Source of the DNA: Caulobacteraceae bacterium
Lineage (GTDB): Bacteria > Pseudomonadota > Alphaproteobacteria > Caulobacterales > Caulobacteraceae
Length of the DNA: 16,701 bases
Direction: 5' to 3'
NCBI GenBank assembly: GCA_003136615.1
Contig: PLFA01000110.1
Location: 20,888-37,588, forward strand
Position numbers and translations under genes: made by a program. Below, in pieces: positions 1 through 6,605 of the stretch. The notes beneath the pieces were generated by a model. The model made no database searches and was not told the origin of the DNA. It was given only the letters and a program-made list of their open reading frames with translations. The number at the start of each line of letters is the position of its first letter. Position 1 is the first letter of the stretch.

Positions 1-1717
1 CCCCCCCCCCCGCCTGGAGATACTGCACCGACTGGTATTTGACCCGCGCCTTCTGCCGCACCGGATAGTCGTGATCGTCGAAGGGGGGCTCGGGCTCATC
101 CTGCGTCATCAATCCGCAGAAGTACCAGAGGCCTTTCGGCCCATTCTCGTTCGGCCAGTCCTCGAAGGGCAGAAGATCGCTGAACTCGGCGTGACCATTA
201 TTGGGATTGAGATAGGTGGTGCTGAGCACGCTCTCGCCGGGCCGTAAGGGGATCGACCAGCCCATGCCTTGGGCGTCCCTGTCCACCCAGATCTGAAAGG
301 CCTGGGTCAGGTGCGCGGGGATCGCTTCCACCATCTGGGCCCATTTCGGCTGGGCCGCCATGAGCTCCTGGCAGAGATGGGGAACCGCGCCGATGGAGAT
401 CGCGAAGATCAGCTTATCGAAGGCCTCGCCCGCTTTGAGGGTGAGGCGTTCGGGCGCCTCCCAGGGCGTCCACCAAGATTCCAGGTCCACGCCGGCCGCG
501 GCGAGGGCTTCGCCCTCGACAAGCTGGTCATAGAGCGGCGCGGGCGGCCAGCAGGGCAGCCCCTTGACGTCGATAAGCGGATCGTAGCCGGCGTCCGGCG
601 ACTTGATGTGAGCCTGAACGGCGATGTCCACCGCCGCCACGCGCGTCCCCGCCGCGTCCAGCCGCAGGCCCTCCACCTTATGGAAGAATTCGAATTTCAC
701 GCCCCGCCGTTTCAGCACCAGATAGAGCGGGGCGATGAGCGTCTCGCCGGTTCCCGCCGCGAAGCGCCAGATGAACGAGCCCATATAGCCGAAGGCCTGG
801 AGCGCCCAATGGACATAGGCGCCGGCCGCCATGCTGGGCGAGAGAGATGTGTCGCCGCTCGGGTACTGATAGGTCATGTTGATATAGTTGAAGGCCAGCG
901 GCGAGGAGATGGTCTCGGGCCGGGCCCCATGGCGGGCCAGCCAGTCGCTGAAGTTCTCCGTGTCGAGATAGTCATAGCCCCGGGCCACCACGTCATCCGC
1001 CAGGGCGCCGCGGATCAGGGTCAGGGTGTGGTCGGTGATGATGAAGAATCGCCGCAGATCGTCGCTCCCCTGGATCAGCGGGTAGAGCAGGTCGTCGATA
1101 AAGCGCCAGCCGTTGGCGATCACATCCACCACAGGGTGGTTGGGTCCAAGAGCGATATCCCGGCCCAAGGCCCCGGCGATGTTGGCGACGAGCTTTTGAC
1201 CCTCCGCCTTGATCCTGGCGGCCATGCTGCCAGGCGGCGCGTTGAATTGGAGCAGGGCGTCGCCCAGGCCCTCGATCAGGCCCGTCAGGGCGCGCTGGAA
1301 AGCGGGTGTGGTGGGCGGATTGCGGGGCGACAAGGGGTTGGTGGGAAATCGCTGGGGCCAGGGCGTCATCCGGCCGTTCCGCCACTCCCACAGGACGCCG
1401 AAATTGTCGGGCAGGATGGCGCTCTCGAAGGTCGCGAGCGGCGCGCCGGGCGCGCGCGCCAACTCATCATAGACCGCGGCGAAGAGGGGCAGGGCGTTCC
1501 AATAGCTGCCCAGAAAGCCGTGGATCCCGTGTTCCTCGATCCGGCCATTGGGGCCGCGGGACGAGGCGCATTTACCCCCGAGGCGCCAGCCCATCTGATG
1601 AACCGTGACGCTCTCGAACTTTTCGGTCCAAGCCGGGTCGCTGGTGAGCTCGAACGCCGAGACCAGGGCGGCGATGCCGCCGCCGAGGATCGCAATCTTG
1701 GGCTTCTCGTCCGACAT
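1..1717 (-). CDS. FAD-dependent oxidoreductase, phytoene desaturase-like (COG3349-type), 3' end cut off by window
   Basis: Partial gene: the frame is open from ATG at 1717 to the left edge (572 codons) with no stop seen. The N-terminus has a Rossmann dinucleotide-binding loop, ILGGGIAALVSA (residues 10-21), then VTVHQMGWRLGGK (37-49) and RIEEHGIHGFLGSYWN (59-74). That spacing is typical of the phytoene/zeta-carotene desaturase-like flavoprotein group. Further down are a long substrate region and, near the edge, AFQIWVDRDAQGMGW and GLWYFCGLM, which fit the large COG3349-type flavoproteins. Expected role: FAD-linked dehydrogenation of a hydrophobic, possibly isoprenoid, substrate; the actual substrate is unknown. 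A purine-rich stretch (AAAGGGTGGGGG) precedes the ATG. It lies 24 bp behind the regulator gene on the same strand, so the two are probably cotranscribed. The last in-window codons are Q-A-G-G-G, encoded by a run of eleven G. Family call is fairly firm; substrate is not. Confidence 0.85.
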   Translation of the reverse strand, partial: MSDEKPKIAILGGGIAALVSAFELTSDPAWTEKFESVTVHQMGWRLGGKCASSRGPNGRIEEHGIHGFLGSYWNALPLFAAVYDELARAPGAPLATFESAILPDNFGVLWEWRNGRMTPWPQRFPTNPLSPRNPPTTPAFQRALTGLIEGLGDALLQFNAPPGSMAARIKAEGQKLVANIAGALGRDIALGPNHPVVDVIANGWRFIDDLLYPLIQGSDDLRRFFIITDHTLTLIRGALADDVVARGYDYLDTENFSDWLARHGARPETISSPLAFNYINMTYQYPSGDTSLSPSMAAGAYVHWALQAFGYMGSFIWRFAAGTGETLIAPLYLVLKRRGVKFEFFHKVEGLRLDAAGTRVAAVDIAVQAHIKSPDAGYDPLIDVKGLPCWPPAPLYDQLVEGEALAAAGVDLESWWTPWEAPERLTLKAGEAFDKLIFAISIGAVPHLCQELMAAQPKWAQMVEAIPAHLTQAFQIWVDRDAQGMGWSIPLRPGESVLSTTYLNPNNGHAEFSDLLPFEDWPNENGPKGLWYFCGLMTQDEPEPPFDDHDYPVRQKARVKYQSVQYLQAGGG

Positions 1718-1741
1718 GGGGCCCCCACCCTTTGCTTTGAA

Positions 1742-3478
1742 TTAGCCGCGCCAACCCGCGTTTCGCAGCGCCTTCATATAGAGCTCTACCGTGGTCTCGT
1801 CGGTAAAGGGAAGGCCAAGACGAATCATGTTTTCGCTGTAGCTCGGCAGAAGCCGGCGACCCTCGCCGAAGGCCATGCGGGCGTCCTCCAGCTTGCCAGC
1901 CGCGGCGCGACAGGCGGCCAGGAGATAGTGCAGGAAGAACTGGTGCGGGCTTCGGGCGCAGGCGTCCGCCGCGTGGCGCGCGGCGTCTTCGTACCGCCCC
2001 TTGATGAAGCTGGCGAAAGCCTTGGTGCGAAACCAAAGGAAGGCGTGGGGATCGCCCGGGGCGCTGGCGATGGCCGTGCTCGACCATTCAATCGCCTCGT
2101 CCAGCTGGTTCGCGAGAAGGGACAGCCGGCCCATCTCTCCCGCCGCCGCCGCCAGATAGGGGTTGAGGTCGAGGGCCAGGCGTTGCTCCGCCACGGCCTG
2201 GTCGCCGCGTCCCATGAAGGAAAGGACCATGCCGTGAACGCAATGGGCATAGGCGTCGCCGGGGTCGAGGGCCACGGCCCGGCCCATCAGGTCATAGGCC
2301 TGGATGACGGAATTGCTGGGATCGCCGGTAACCCCGGTCCACGCTTGGCCCAGATGGCACAGAGCCTGAAGCGTGATGGTGGGAACATCGTCGGGTTGCA
2401 GCCGCCGCGCCTCGGCGAGCAGCGTGAGCGCCGTCTCGAAATCCTCCGCCGTGGCGCGCCAGAAGCGCCATCGCCCGCGCAGGAAAAGGCTCCAATGGTC
2501 CGTGGCGCCCTTATGACCCTTGAGGGAGCGCGAGGCCTCGTGATCGAGAAGCGCGGGCTCGATCCGCCCGACAATCGCCGCCAGCATCTTGTCCTGGACA
2601 ACCAAAGGCTCGCTGGCCGACTGGTCATAATGCGCCGACCATACCGCCCGGTCGTTCACCGCGCTGGCCAGGGTGATCAGAACCCGCACATCGCCGCTCA
2701 TGCGCCGGATGTGGCCCTGAACCAGATAGTCCGCCCCGAGGCTGGCGCACAGACGCGCGAGCTGCACGGGGCCTTCCGGAACGTCCGGATGGGTTGAGCG
2801 GACGGCGATGAGCCGTGACTTGGCCAGGGCCGCCACAAGCTCTTTGGCCAGGGCCTCGGCAAAGGCGCTATCGCCAATCCTGCCGATCGCCGTGAAGGGC
2901 GCGATGACCACCACGGGGCGGTGGTCGGCGTCGATGATTGTGGCCGCGCGCCACGCCTCCGGGTCGGGGGGGCCTGGGCCCGCCGCCGCCGCGGCGTCCT
3001 CTCTCATGCGCGGGCGCAGGGCCAGACGCCGCTCACGCCGCCAGTCTTCGAATCCCTCTTCCCCGGCGATCTCCAGTCCTTCGAGGAAATCCTCCGCGGC
3101 GCGCGCGGTCGGGCCGGCGCCCCCCGCGGGCGTATGAGCATCCACACAGAATTGGGAGAGATCGAGGCGCACGCGGTCCCGCTCGGTGAGGAGCAGGGGC
3201 GATTCGCCATTGTTGAGCAGCCGCCGAAGCTCCGAGAGCTCCCGCCGCAGGCTTCCCGCCGCTTGCGTGTCCTCGCGCGCTCCCCAGAGCTTTTCCTGAA
3301 GCCAGCCGCGGGAACGCTCGCCCTCGGCCGACATGGCGAGCATGGCGATGAGGCCCATGGCGCGCTTGCTTGTAATGCCGACCCGCCGCCCCTCGGGATC
3401 GAGCAGCCGGAAGGGCCCAATCAGATTGAGTTTGTAATGTCCCAACGGCGCGGTCTTTAGCCCCCGAAAGCCTGTCAC
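1742..3478 (-). CDS. Winged-helix transcriptional regulator with FlgO/TolB-like domain and TPR repeats
   Basis: Predicted cytoplasmic regulator of 578 residues. Residues about 15-107 form an OmpR/SARP-type winged-helix DNA-binding domain (LIGPFRLLDPEGRRVGI, then LWGAREDTQAAGSLRRELSE). FLEGLEIAGEEGFEDWRRER (131-150) resembles the segment after the DNA-binding domain in BTAD/SARP-like proteins. A FlgO/TolB-like sensor fold starts at about 188 (PVVVIAPFTAIGRIGDSAF) and ends near 320. The rest, about 330-545, is helical with TPR-like repeats (for example GDAYAHCVHGMVLSFMGRGDQAVAEQRLALDLNP in outline). No membrane segment or phosphoacceptor receiver domain is seen. The architecture matches the large class of rhizobial and caulobacterial regulators often misnamed adenylate cyclases; no cyclase domain is present. 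The GTG start has no clear Shine-Dalgarno, so the true start may be leaderless or slightly internal (a TTG at codon 12). It probably controls the FAD oxidoreductase behind it. Confidence 0.83.
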   Translation of the reverse strand: MTGFRGLKTAPLGHYKLNLIGPFRLLDPEGRRVGITSKRAMGLIAMLAMSAEGERSRGWLQEKLWGAREDTQAAGSLRRELSELRRLLNNGESPLLLTERDRVRLDLSQFCVDAHTPAGGAGPTARAAEDFLEGLEIAGEEGFEDWRRERRLALRPRMREDAAAAAGPGPPDPEAWRAATIIDADHRPVVVIAPFTAIGRIGDSAFAEALAKELVAALAKSRLIAVRSTHPDVPEGPVQLARLCASLGADYLVQGHIRRMSGDVRVLITLASAVNDRAVWSAHYDQSASEPLVVQDKMLAAIVGRIEPALLDHEASRSLKGHKGATDHWSLFLRGRWRFWRATAEDFETALTLLAEARRLQPDDVPTITLQALCHLGQAWTGVTGDPSNSVIQAYDLMGRAVALDPGDAYAHCVHGMVLSFMGRGDQAVAEQRLALDLNPYLAAAAGEMGRLSLLANQLDEAIEWSSTAIASAPGDPHAFLWFRTKAFASFIKGRYEDAARHAADACARSPHQFFLHYLLAACRAAAGKLEDARMAFGEGRRLLPSYSENMIRLGLPFTDETTVELYMKALRNAGWRG

Positions 3479-3482
3479 AACT

Positions 3483-3510
3483 CATTTAACGATTGAATTG
3501 AACGAGTCAC
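3483..3510 (-). promoter_or_regulatory. Candidate promoter for the winged-helix/TPR regulator
   Basis: Read on the minus strand, GTGACTC (3510-3504) and GTTAAATG (3490-3483) are separated by 13 bases. They match the Caulobacter housekeeping consensus as recalled (TTGACGS, 10-14 bases, GCTANAWC) at 5 of 7 and 6 of 8 positions. Transcription would start almost at the GTG codon, implying a leaderless message or an internal start. The region is AT-rich against a GC-rich background, which supports a promoter somewhere here; the exact boxes are uncertain. Confidence 0.25.
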
Positions 3511-3539
3511 GACGTTTTCACGTTTTGCGAACAGTCGGA

Positions 3540-3566
3540 TTATCGAACTCAAGCGTAAACTATAAA
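3540..3566 (+). promoter_or_regulatory. Candidate promoter for the small membrane protein
   Basis: TTATCGA (3540-3546) and ACTATAAA (3559-3566) are 12 bases apart on the plus strand, a partial match (4 of 7 and 6 of 8) to the Caulobacter-type housekeeping consensus. The TATAAA core is the most AT-rich hexamer in this intergenic region. The transcript start would fall near 3573, leaving a leader of about 16 bases before the ATG at 3589. Confidence 0.3.
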
Positions 3567-3588
3567 TCCGAGTGATGGGCGCAAGGCG

Positions 3589-3816
3589 ATGACGATCAGA
3601 TCGATCCTGGATGAATCCGCCGCGATAATTGGCAGAGGCCTGGCCTTTTCGCGCGGCCTCAGCCAAGTCAGGCCCGACGGCGCGGGCCCCAGTTGGGTTG
3701 ACGCCTCGACCTTGAGGAGATTCTGGGCCTTGAAGGAGACCAAAAAGTCGCGCGGCTGGCTTGTGGGCTTGGCGCTCGTGGCCCTGGCCCTCGTGGTCTC
3801 CCTCGTCCTGGCCTAA
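3589..3816 (+). CDS. Small single-pass (tail-anchored) membrane protein, unknown function
   Basis: A 75-residue protein that I do not recognise. The first 55 residues are soluble and moderately basic. The end is preceded by the basic stretch KETKKSR, and residues 56-75 (GWLVGLALVALALVVSLVLA) are a clear membrane helix that reaches the C-terminus. This predicts a tail-anchored or short bitopic inner membrane protein with the N-terminus in the cytoplasm. Third codon positions are largely G or C, as in neighbouring genes, which supports real coding. AAGGCG just before the ATG is only a weak ribosome binding site. The gene diverges from the regulator across an AT-rich region of about 110 bp and converges on the quinone oxidoreductase with 8 bp between stop codons. 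A chance reading frame cannot be excluded. Confidence 0.5.
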   Translation: MTIRSILDESAAIIGRGLAFSRGLSQVRPDGAGPSWVDASTLRRFWALKETKKSRGWLVGLALVALALVVSLVLA

Positions 3817-3824
3817 TTGTTCCA

Positions 3825-4808
3825 TCACAGATCCGGCCGGATCACCGCCTTGCCGATGACCTGACGCTCGCTCAGGAGATCAAAGGCCTCTCGCCAATGC
3901 GTCAGGGGCAGTTCGGCGTGGACGCGCGGCCTGATCAGACCCTTATCAGCCAGGGACCAGACGGCGTCGATGTTTTCACGTCCCTTTTGCGGGAACTGGC
4001 GGCCATATTCGCCCGCCCGCACGCCCATGACGGAAAAGCCCTTGATCAGGGGCATATTGGCCGAGAGGCTGGGAATGCGTCCGGATGTGAAGCCCACCAC
4101 CAGCAGCCGACCGTCAAAGGCGATGCAGCGGACGCTCTCGTCGAACACATCCCCACCCACCGGGTCATAGATGACATCAGCGCCGCGGCCGCCGGTCAGC
4201 GCCTTGACCTCCTCGCGGAAGCCGCCGGTGACATTGACCACGGCCTCGGGGCCATATTCCGCCCGCACCACCTCAAGCTTGGCGTCCGCGGCCGAGGCGG
4301 CGATCACCCGGCAGCCCAGGACCCGCGCGAGGTCGACGCAGGCCAAGCCTACCCCGCCGGCGGCGCCATGGACCAGGACCCATTCTCCCGCCTCCACGCG
4401 CGCGCGCCGGACCAGGGAGACATAGGCGGTGAGATAGGCCGTTCCATAGGCGCTGGCCTGAGCGAAGGAGAGGCCGCGCGGCTTGTGGCGCAGGCTCGAC
4501 ACCGGCGTCACCGCATATTCGGAAAAGCCGCCGATGCGGGCGCCCCCCACCACGGCCTCGCCGACGGACCATCCTTCGACCTCTTCACCGAGCGCCGCGA
4601 TCTCGCCGGAGAGCTCAAGGCCTGGAATGAAGGGCAGGGCCGGCCTGTGCTGATATTCGCCGCGGGTCATCAGAAGGTCGGGAAAATTGACCGCCGCGGC
4701 CCTCACGCGAATGAGCGCCTCCCCCGGGCCGGGACGGGGCGTCTCAATGTCTCTCAGGACGCATCCGCCATAGTCGGGGCTGAGACTTCCGACGACCAGA
4801 GCGCGCAT
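3825..4808 (-). CDS. NADPH:quinone oxidoreductase-like protein (zinc-independent MDR family)
   Basis: A protein of 327 residues from the medium-chain dehydrogenase/reductase superfamily, quinone oxidoreductase branch. The GroES-like N-terminal half has AAAVNFPDLLMTRGEY (37-52) and PFIPGLELSGEI (59-70). The nucleotide-binding fold carries HGAAGGVGLA (148-157), followed by RVIAASAADAKLE. The catalytic-zinc and structural-zinc cysteines of alcohol dehydrogenases are absent. Expected activity is NAD(P)H-dependent reduction of a quinone or of an activated enone or enoyl group. The frame extends five codons upstream to a GTG at 4823, but the ATG at 4808 gives the N-terminus MRALVVGSLS usual for this family, so it is preferred; neither start has a strong ribosome binding site. 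It lies 17 bp behind the esterase stop and is the last gene of the TetR-associated cluster. Confidence 0.88.
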   Translation of the reverse strand: MRALVVGSLSPDYGGCVLRDIETPRPGPGEALIRVRAAAVNFPDLLMTRGEYQHRPALPFIPGLELSGEIAALGEEVEGWSVGEAVVGGARIGGFSEYAVTPVSSLRHKPRGLSFAQASAYGTAYLTAYVSLVRRARVEAGEWVLVHGAAGGVGLACVDLARVLGCRVIAASAADAKLEVVRAEYGPEAVVNVTGGFREEVKALTGGRGADVIYDPVGGDVFDESVRCIAFDGRLLVVGFTSGRIPSLSANMPLIKGFSVMGVRAGEYGRQFPQKGRENIDAVWSLADKGLIRPRVHAELPLTHWREAFDLLSERQVIGKAVIRPDL

Positions 4809-4825
4809 CCGCGGAGCGCGCACGG

Positions 4826-5869
4826 TCAGGCGCTTTCTCGCGCCGTGTCCCGCGCCAGTTCGGCGATCTGACGGCAGGCCGCGCGGGCCGCCGGGACGAT
4901 ATCGATGAAGGCGGTAAAGGCGTGGGCGAGGCTGTCATAGCAGCGATAGACGGCTCGCCCCCCGGCGGCGATGAGCGCGCGGGCATAGGCCTCGCCCTGG
5001 TCCACCAGCGGATCGAAGCCCGCGCCGGCGATCAACGCCGGGGCGAGGCCCGTCAGGTCCGGCTCGCGCAACGGTGAGAGGCGCGGATCCTTCGGCGAAA
5101 CCTCGGGCCCCAGATAGTGGCCCATAAACCAGGCCATATCCGCCGCGGTAAGGGGCCAGCTCTGGCCATAGAGGGTCATGGAGGGTTGCTCCCCCGCCGC
5201 ATCGAGGGCGGGGTAGATAAGGAGCTGCAGGGCCGGTTGCGGCTCGCCGGCTCGCCGCAGGGCCTGACAGGCGCTGGCCGCCAGATGGCCGCCGATGGAA
5301 TCGCCGCCCACCGCGATCCGCCCAGGCGCGGCTCCAAACCCGGCGCCGGCGTCGCGCCCCCAGCGGCAAGCGGCCAGCATGTCCTCCAGGGCGGCGGGAA
5401 ACCGGTTTTCGGGCGCCAGGCGGTAATCGATGGAGACCACCGGCCATCCCGCCGTGGCGGCGAGGAGGGCGCAGAAACTCTCACCCGTATCGAGATCGCC
5501 GATCACCCCGCCCCCTTGATGGGCGAAGATGAAGAGCGGCGCATCCAGGCTCAGAACGGCGGGACGGTACAAGCGCGCGTCGATCAGGCCGTCGCCGCCC
5601 CGAATCGTCAGGGGCGTGACGGTGACCCCGGGCTCCGGCGCGCCGCGCAAGACGCCAAACCCCGCCGCCGTGTGAAGGCGGGCGACTTCGGGCGCCAGGC
5701 TATGGAGCGGCGGGGCCGCGCGGCCCTGGGCGGCGATGAATTGCAGGCGCGGATCGAGAGTGCGTCCGCCCACATAGACCGCCGCGCCGCCGGACAGGGC
5801 GCGAAGCACCGGGGCCGGAAGCGCCAGAAAGGCCTTCAGCGCCAGGCTGCGCGGATCGAGAGTCGCCAT
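4826..5869 (-). CDS. Alpha/beta hydrolase, hormone-sensitive lipase (HSL/family IV) esterase
   Basis: A 347-residue carboxylesterase-like protein. The nucleophile elbow is GGDSIGGHLA with Ser191. The probable acid is Asp286 in AGFDPLVDQGEAYA and the probable base His316 in SLAHAF. DYRLAPENRFPAALED (148-163) is a hallmark of the HSL family. The oxyanion-hole motif reads HQGGG (117-121) where most members have HGGG, so one glycine is replaced by glutamine. An N-terminal cap-like segment of about 100 residues precedes the core. No signal peptide is seen, so it is probably cytoplasmic. It likely hydrolyses short- to medium-chain acyl esters; the natural substrate is unknown. The ATG lies 11 bp after the TetR stop, and the quinone oxidoreductase follows 17 bp later, which indicates one transcript. 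Confidence 0.87.
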   Translation of the reverse strand: MATLDPRSLALKAFLALPAPVLRALSGGAAVYVGGRTLDPRLQFIAAQGRAAPPLHSLAPEVARLHTAAGFGVLRGAPEPGVTVTPLTIRGGDGLIDARLYRPAVLSLDAPLFIFAHQGGGVIGDLDTGESFCALLAATAGWPVVSIDYRLAPENRFPAALEDMLAACRWGRDAGAGFGAAPGRIAVGGDSIGGHLAASACQALRRAGEPQPALQLLIYPALDAAGEQPSMTLYGQSWPLTAADMAWFMGHYLGPEVSPKDPRLSPLREPDLTGLAPALIAGAGFDPLVDQGEAYARALIAAGGRAVYRCYDSLAHAFTAFIDIVPAARAACRQIAELARDTARESA

Positions 5870-5880
5870 GGGCCGGCCCT

Positions 5881-6522
5881 TTAGCGTTCGATCCGGGGCA
5901 GGTGCGGAACGCCGCCCATGATCAGACGCACCACGAAATCCGCCGCGCCGGCCACGTCCAAGGGACGGCGGTGCATCATCCTCTCCCCGACCTCCCGGGC
6001 CACGGCGATGGCGCTAGCGGTGAGATAGTCGAGGTCGACCTTGGCCGCCAGATCGCGATCCATGGTGGCGGCGAAGGCGCCGCGCACCTCGGCGAACACC
6101 GCCACGAGCTCGGGCGTATGGCGCATCAGCATGACCGCTTCGCCAGCGGGCGCGGCGTCGCCCCAGGCGGCCTGCTCGCTGGCGATGAAATTGAAATAGG
6201 CTGTGACCGCGGCCCGCAGATAGGAGGCGAAGTCGGTGGCCTGCGCGGACTGGGCCTGGAGAATCGGCCGGAACCGCCGGGCGCCGTCATCGGCCAGAGC
6301 GTCGAACACCTCCTCCTTGGAGCGGTAGTAATTATAGAATGCCCCCACCGAGAGGCCGGTGCGGCGGATGATGTCGCGCACCGTGGCGGTCTCGAAACCC
6401 AGCTCGCCAAAGACCTCGCGCGCGGCGTCGAGAATGGCGGACCTGTTGGCGGCCTTGGTCTGCTCGCGTTTGCCAGGCGAGATATCGGCGACGCGCGCCA
6501 GGTTTCGGGGGGTTGCACTCAC
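5881..6522 (-). CDS. TetR/AcrR-family transcriptional repressor
   Basis: A regulator of about 213 residues. The N-terminal TetR DNA-binding domain covers about residues 20-75: KREQTKAANRSAILDAAREV, then TVRDIIRRTGLSVGAFYNYY as the helix-turn-helix, then RSKEEVFDAL. The C-terminal part is a ligand-binding, dimerising helical domain with no recognised ligand signature. The frame can be extended to a TTG at 6576, but those 18 extra residues look like untranslated sequence; GTG at 6522, giving MSATPRNLARVADISPGKR, is preferred, although it has no strong ribosome binding site. The gene sits within a same-strand cluster, 83 bp behind the SDR and 11 bp ahead of the esterase, so it most likely represses this cluster and itself. 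The ligand could be an acyl-CoA or the esterase substrate; that is inference. Confidence 0.88.
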   Translation of the reverse strand: MSATPRNLARVADISPGKREQTKAANRSAILDAAREVFGELGFETATVRDIIRRTGLSVGAFYNYYRSKEEVFDALADDGARRFRPILQAQSAQATDFASYLRAAVTAYFNFIASEQAAWGDAAPAGEAVMLMRHTPELVAVFAEVRGAFAATMDRDLAAKVDLDYLTASAIAVAREVGERMMHRRPLDVAGAADFVVRLIMGGVPHLPRIER

Positions 6523-6605
6523 CGGGCAAGGATCGGCTACGGGGCTGTCGAAGTCCAGGGCGTGGCGCCAAATCAACCGCTATCCGGGCGGGCCGAACCG
6601 TCCGC

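Noticed and set aside
269..2797. Plus-strand open frame of 842 codons across the FAD oxidoreductase and regulator genes
   Set aside because: It is antisense to two clear protein genes, has no recognisable domain, and is rich in Arg, Gly, His and Gln as expected from reading GC-biased codons backwards.
3831..3842. Perfect 12-bp palindrome ATCCGGCCGGAT near the small protein/quinone oxidoreductase junction
   Set aside because: It encodes the last codons (I-R-P-D) of the quinone oxidoreductase and has no T-run; it is more likely coding coincidence than a terminator or operator.
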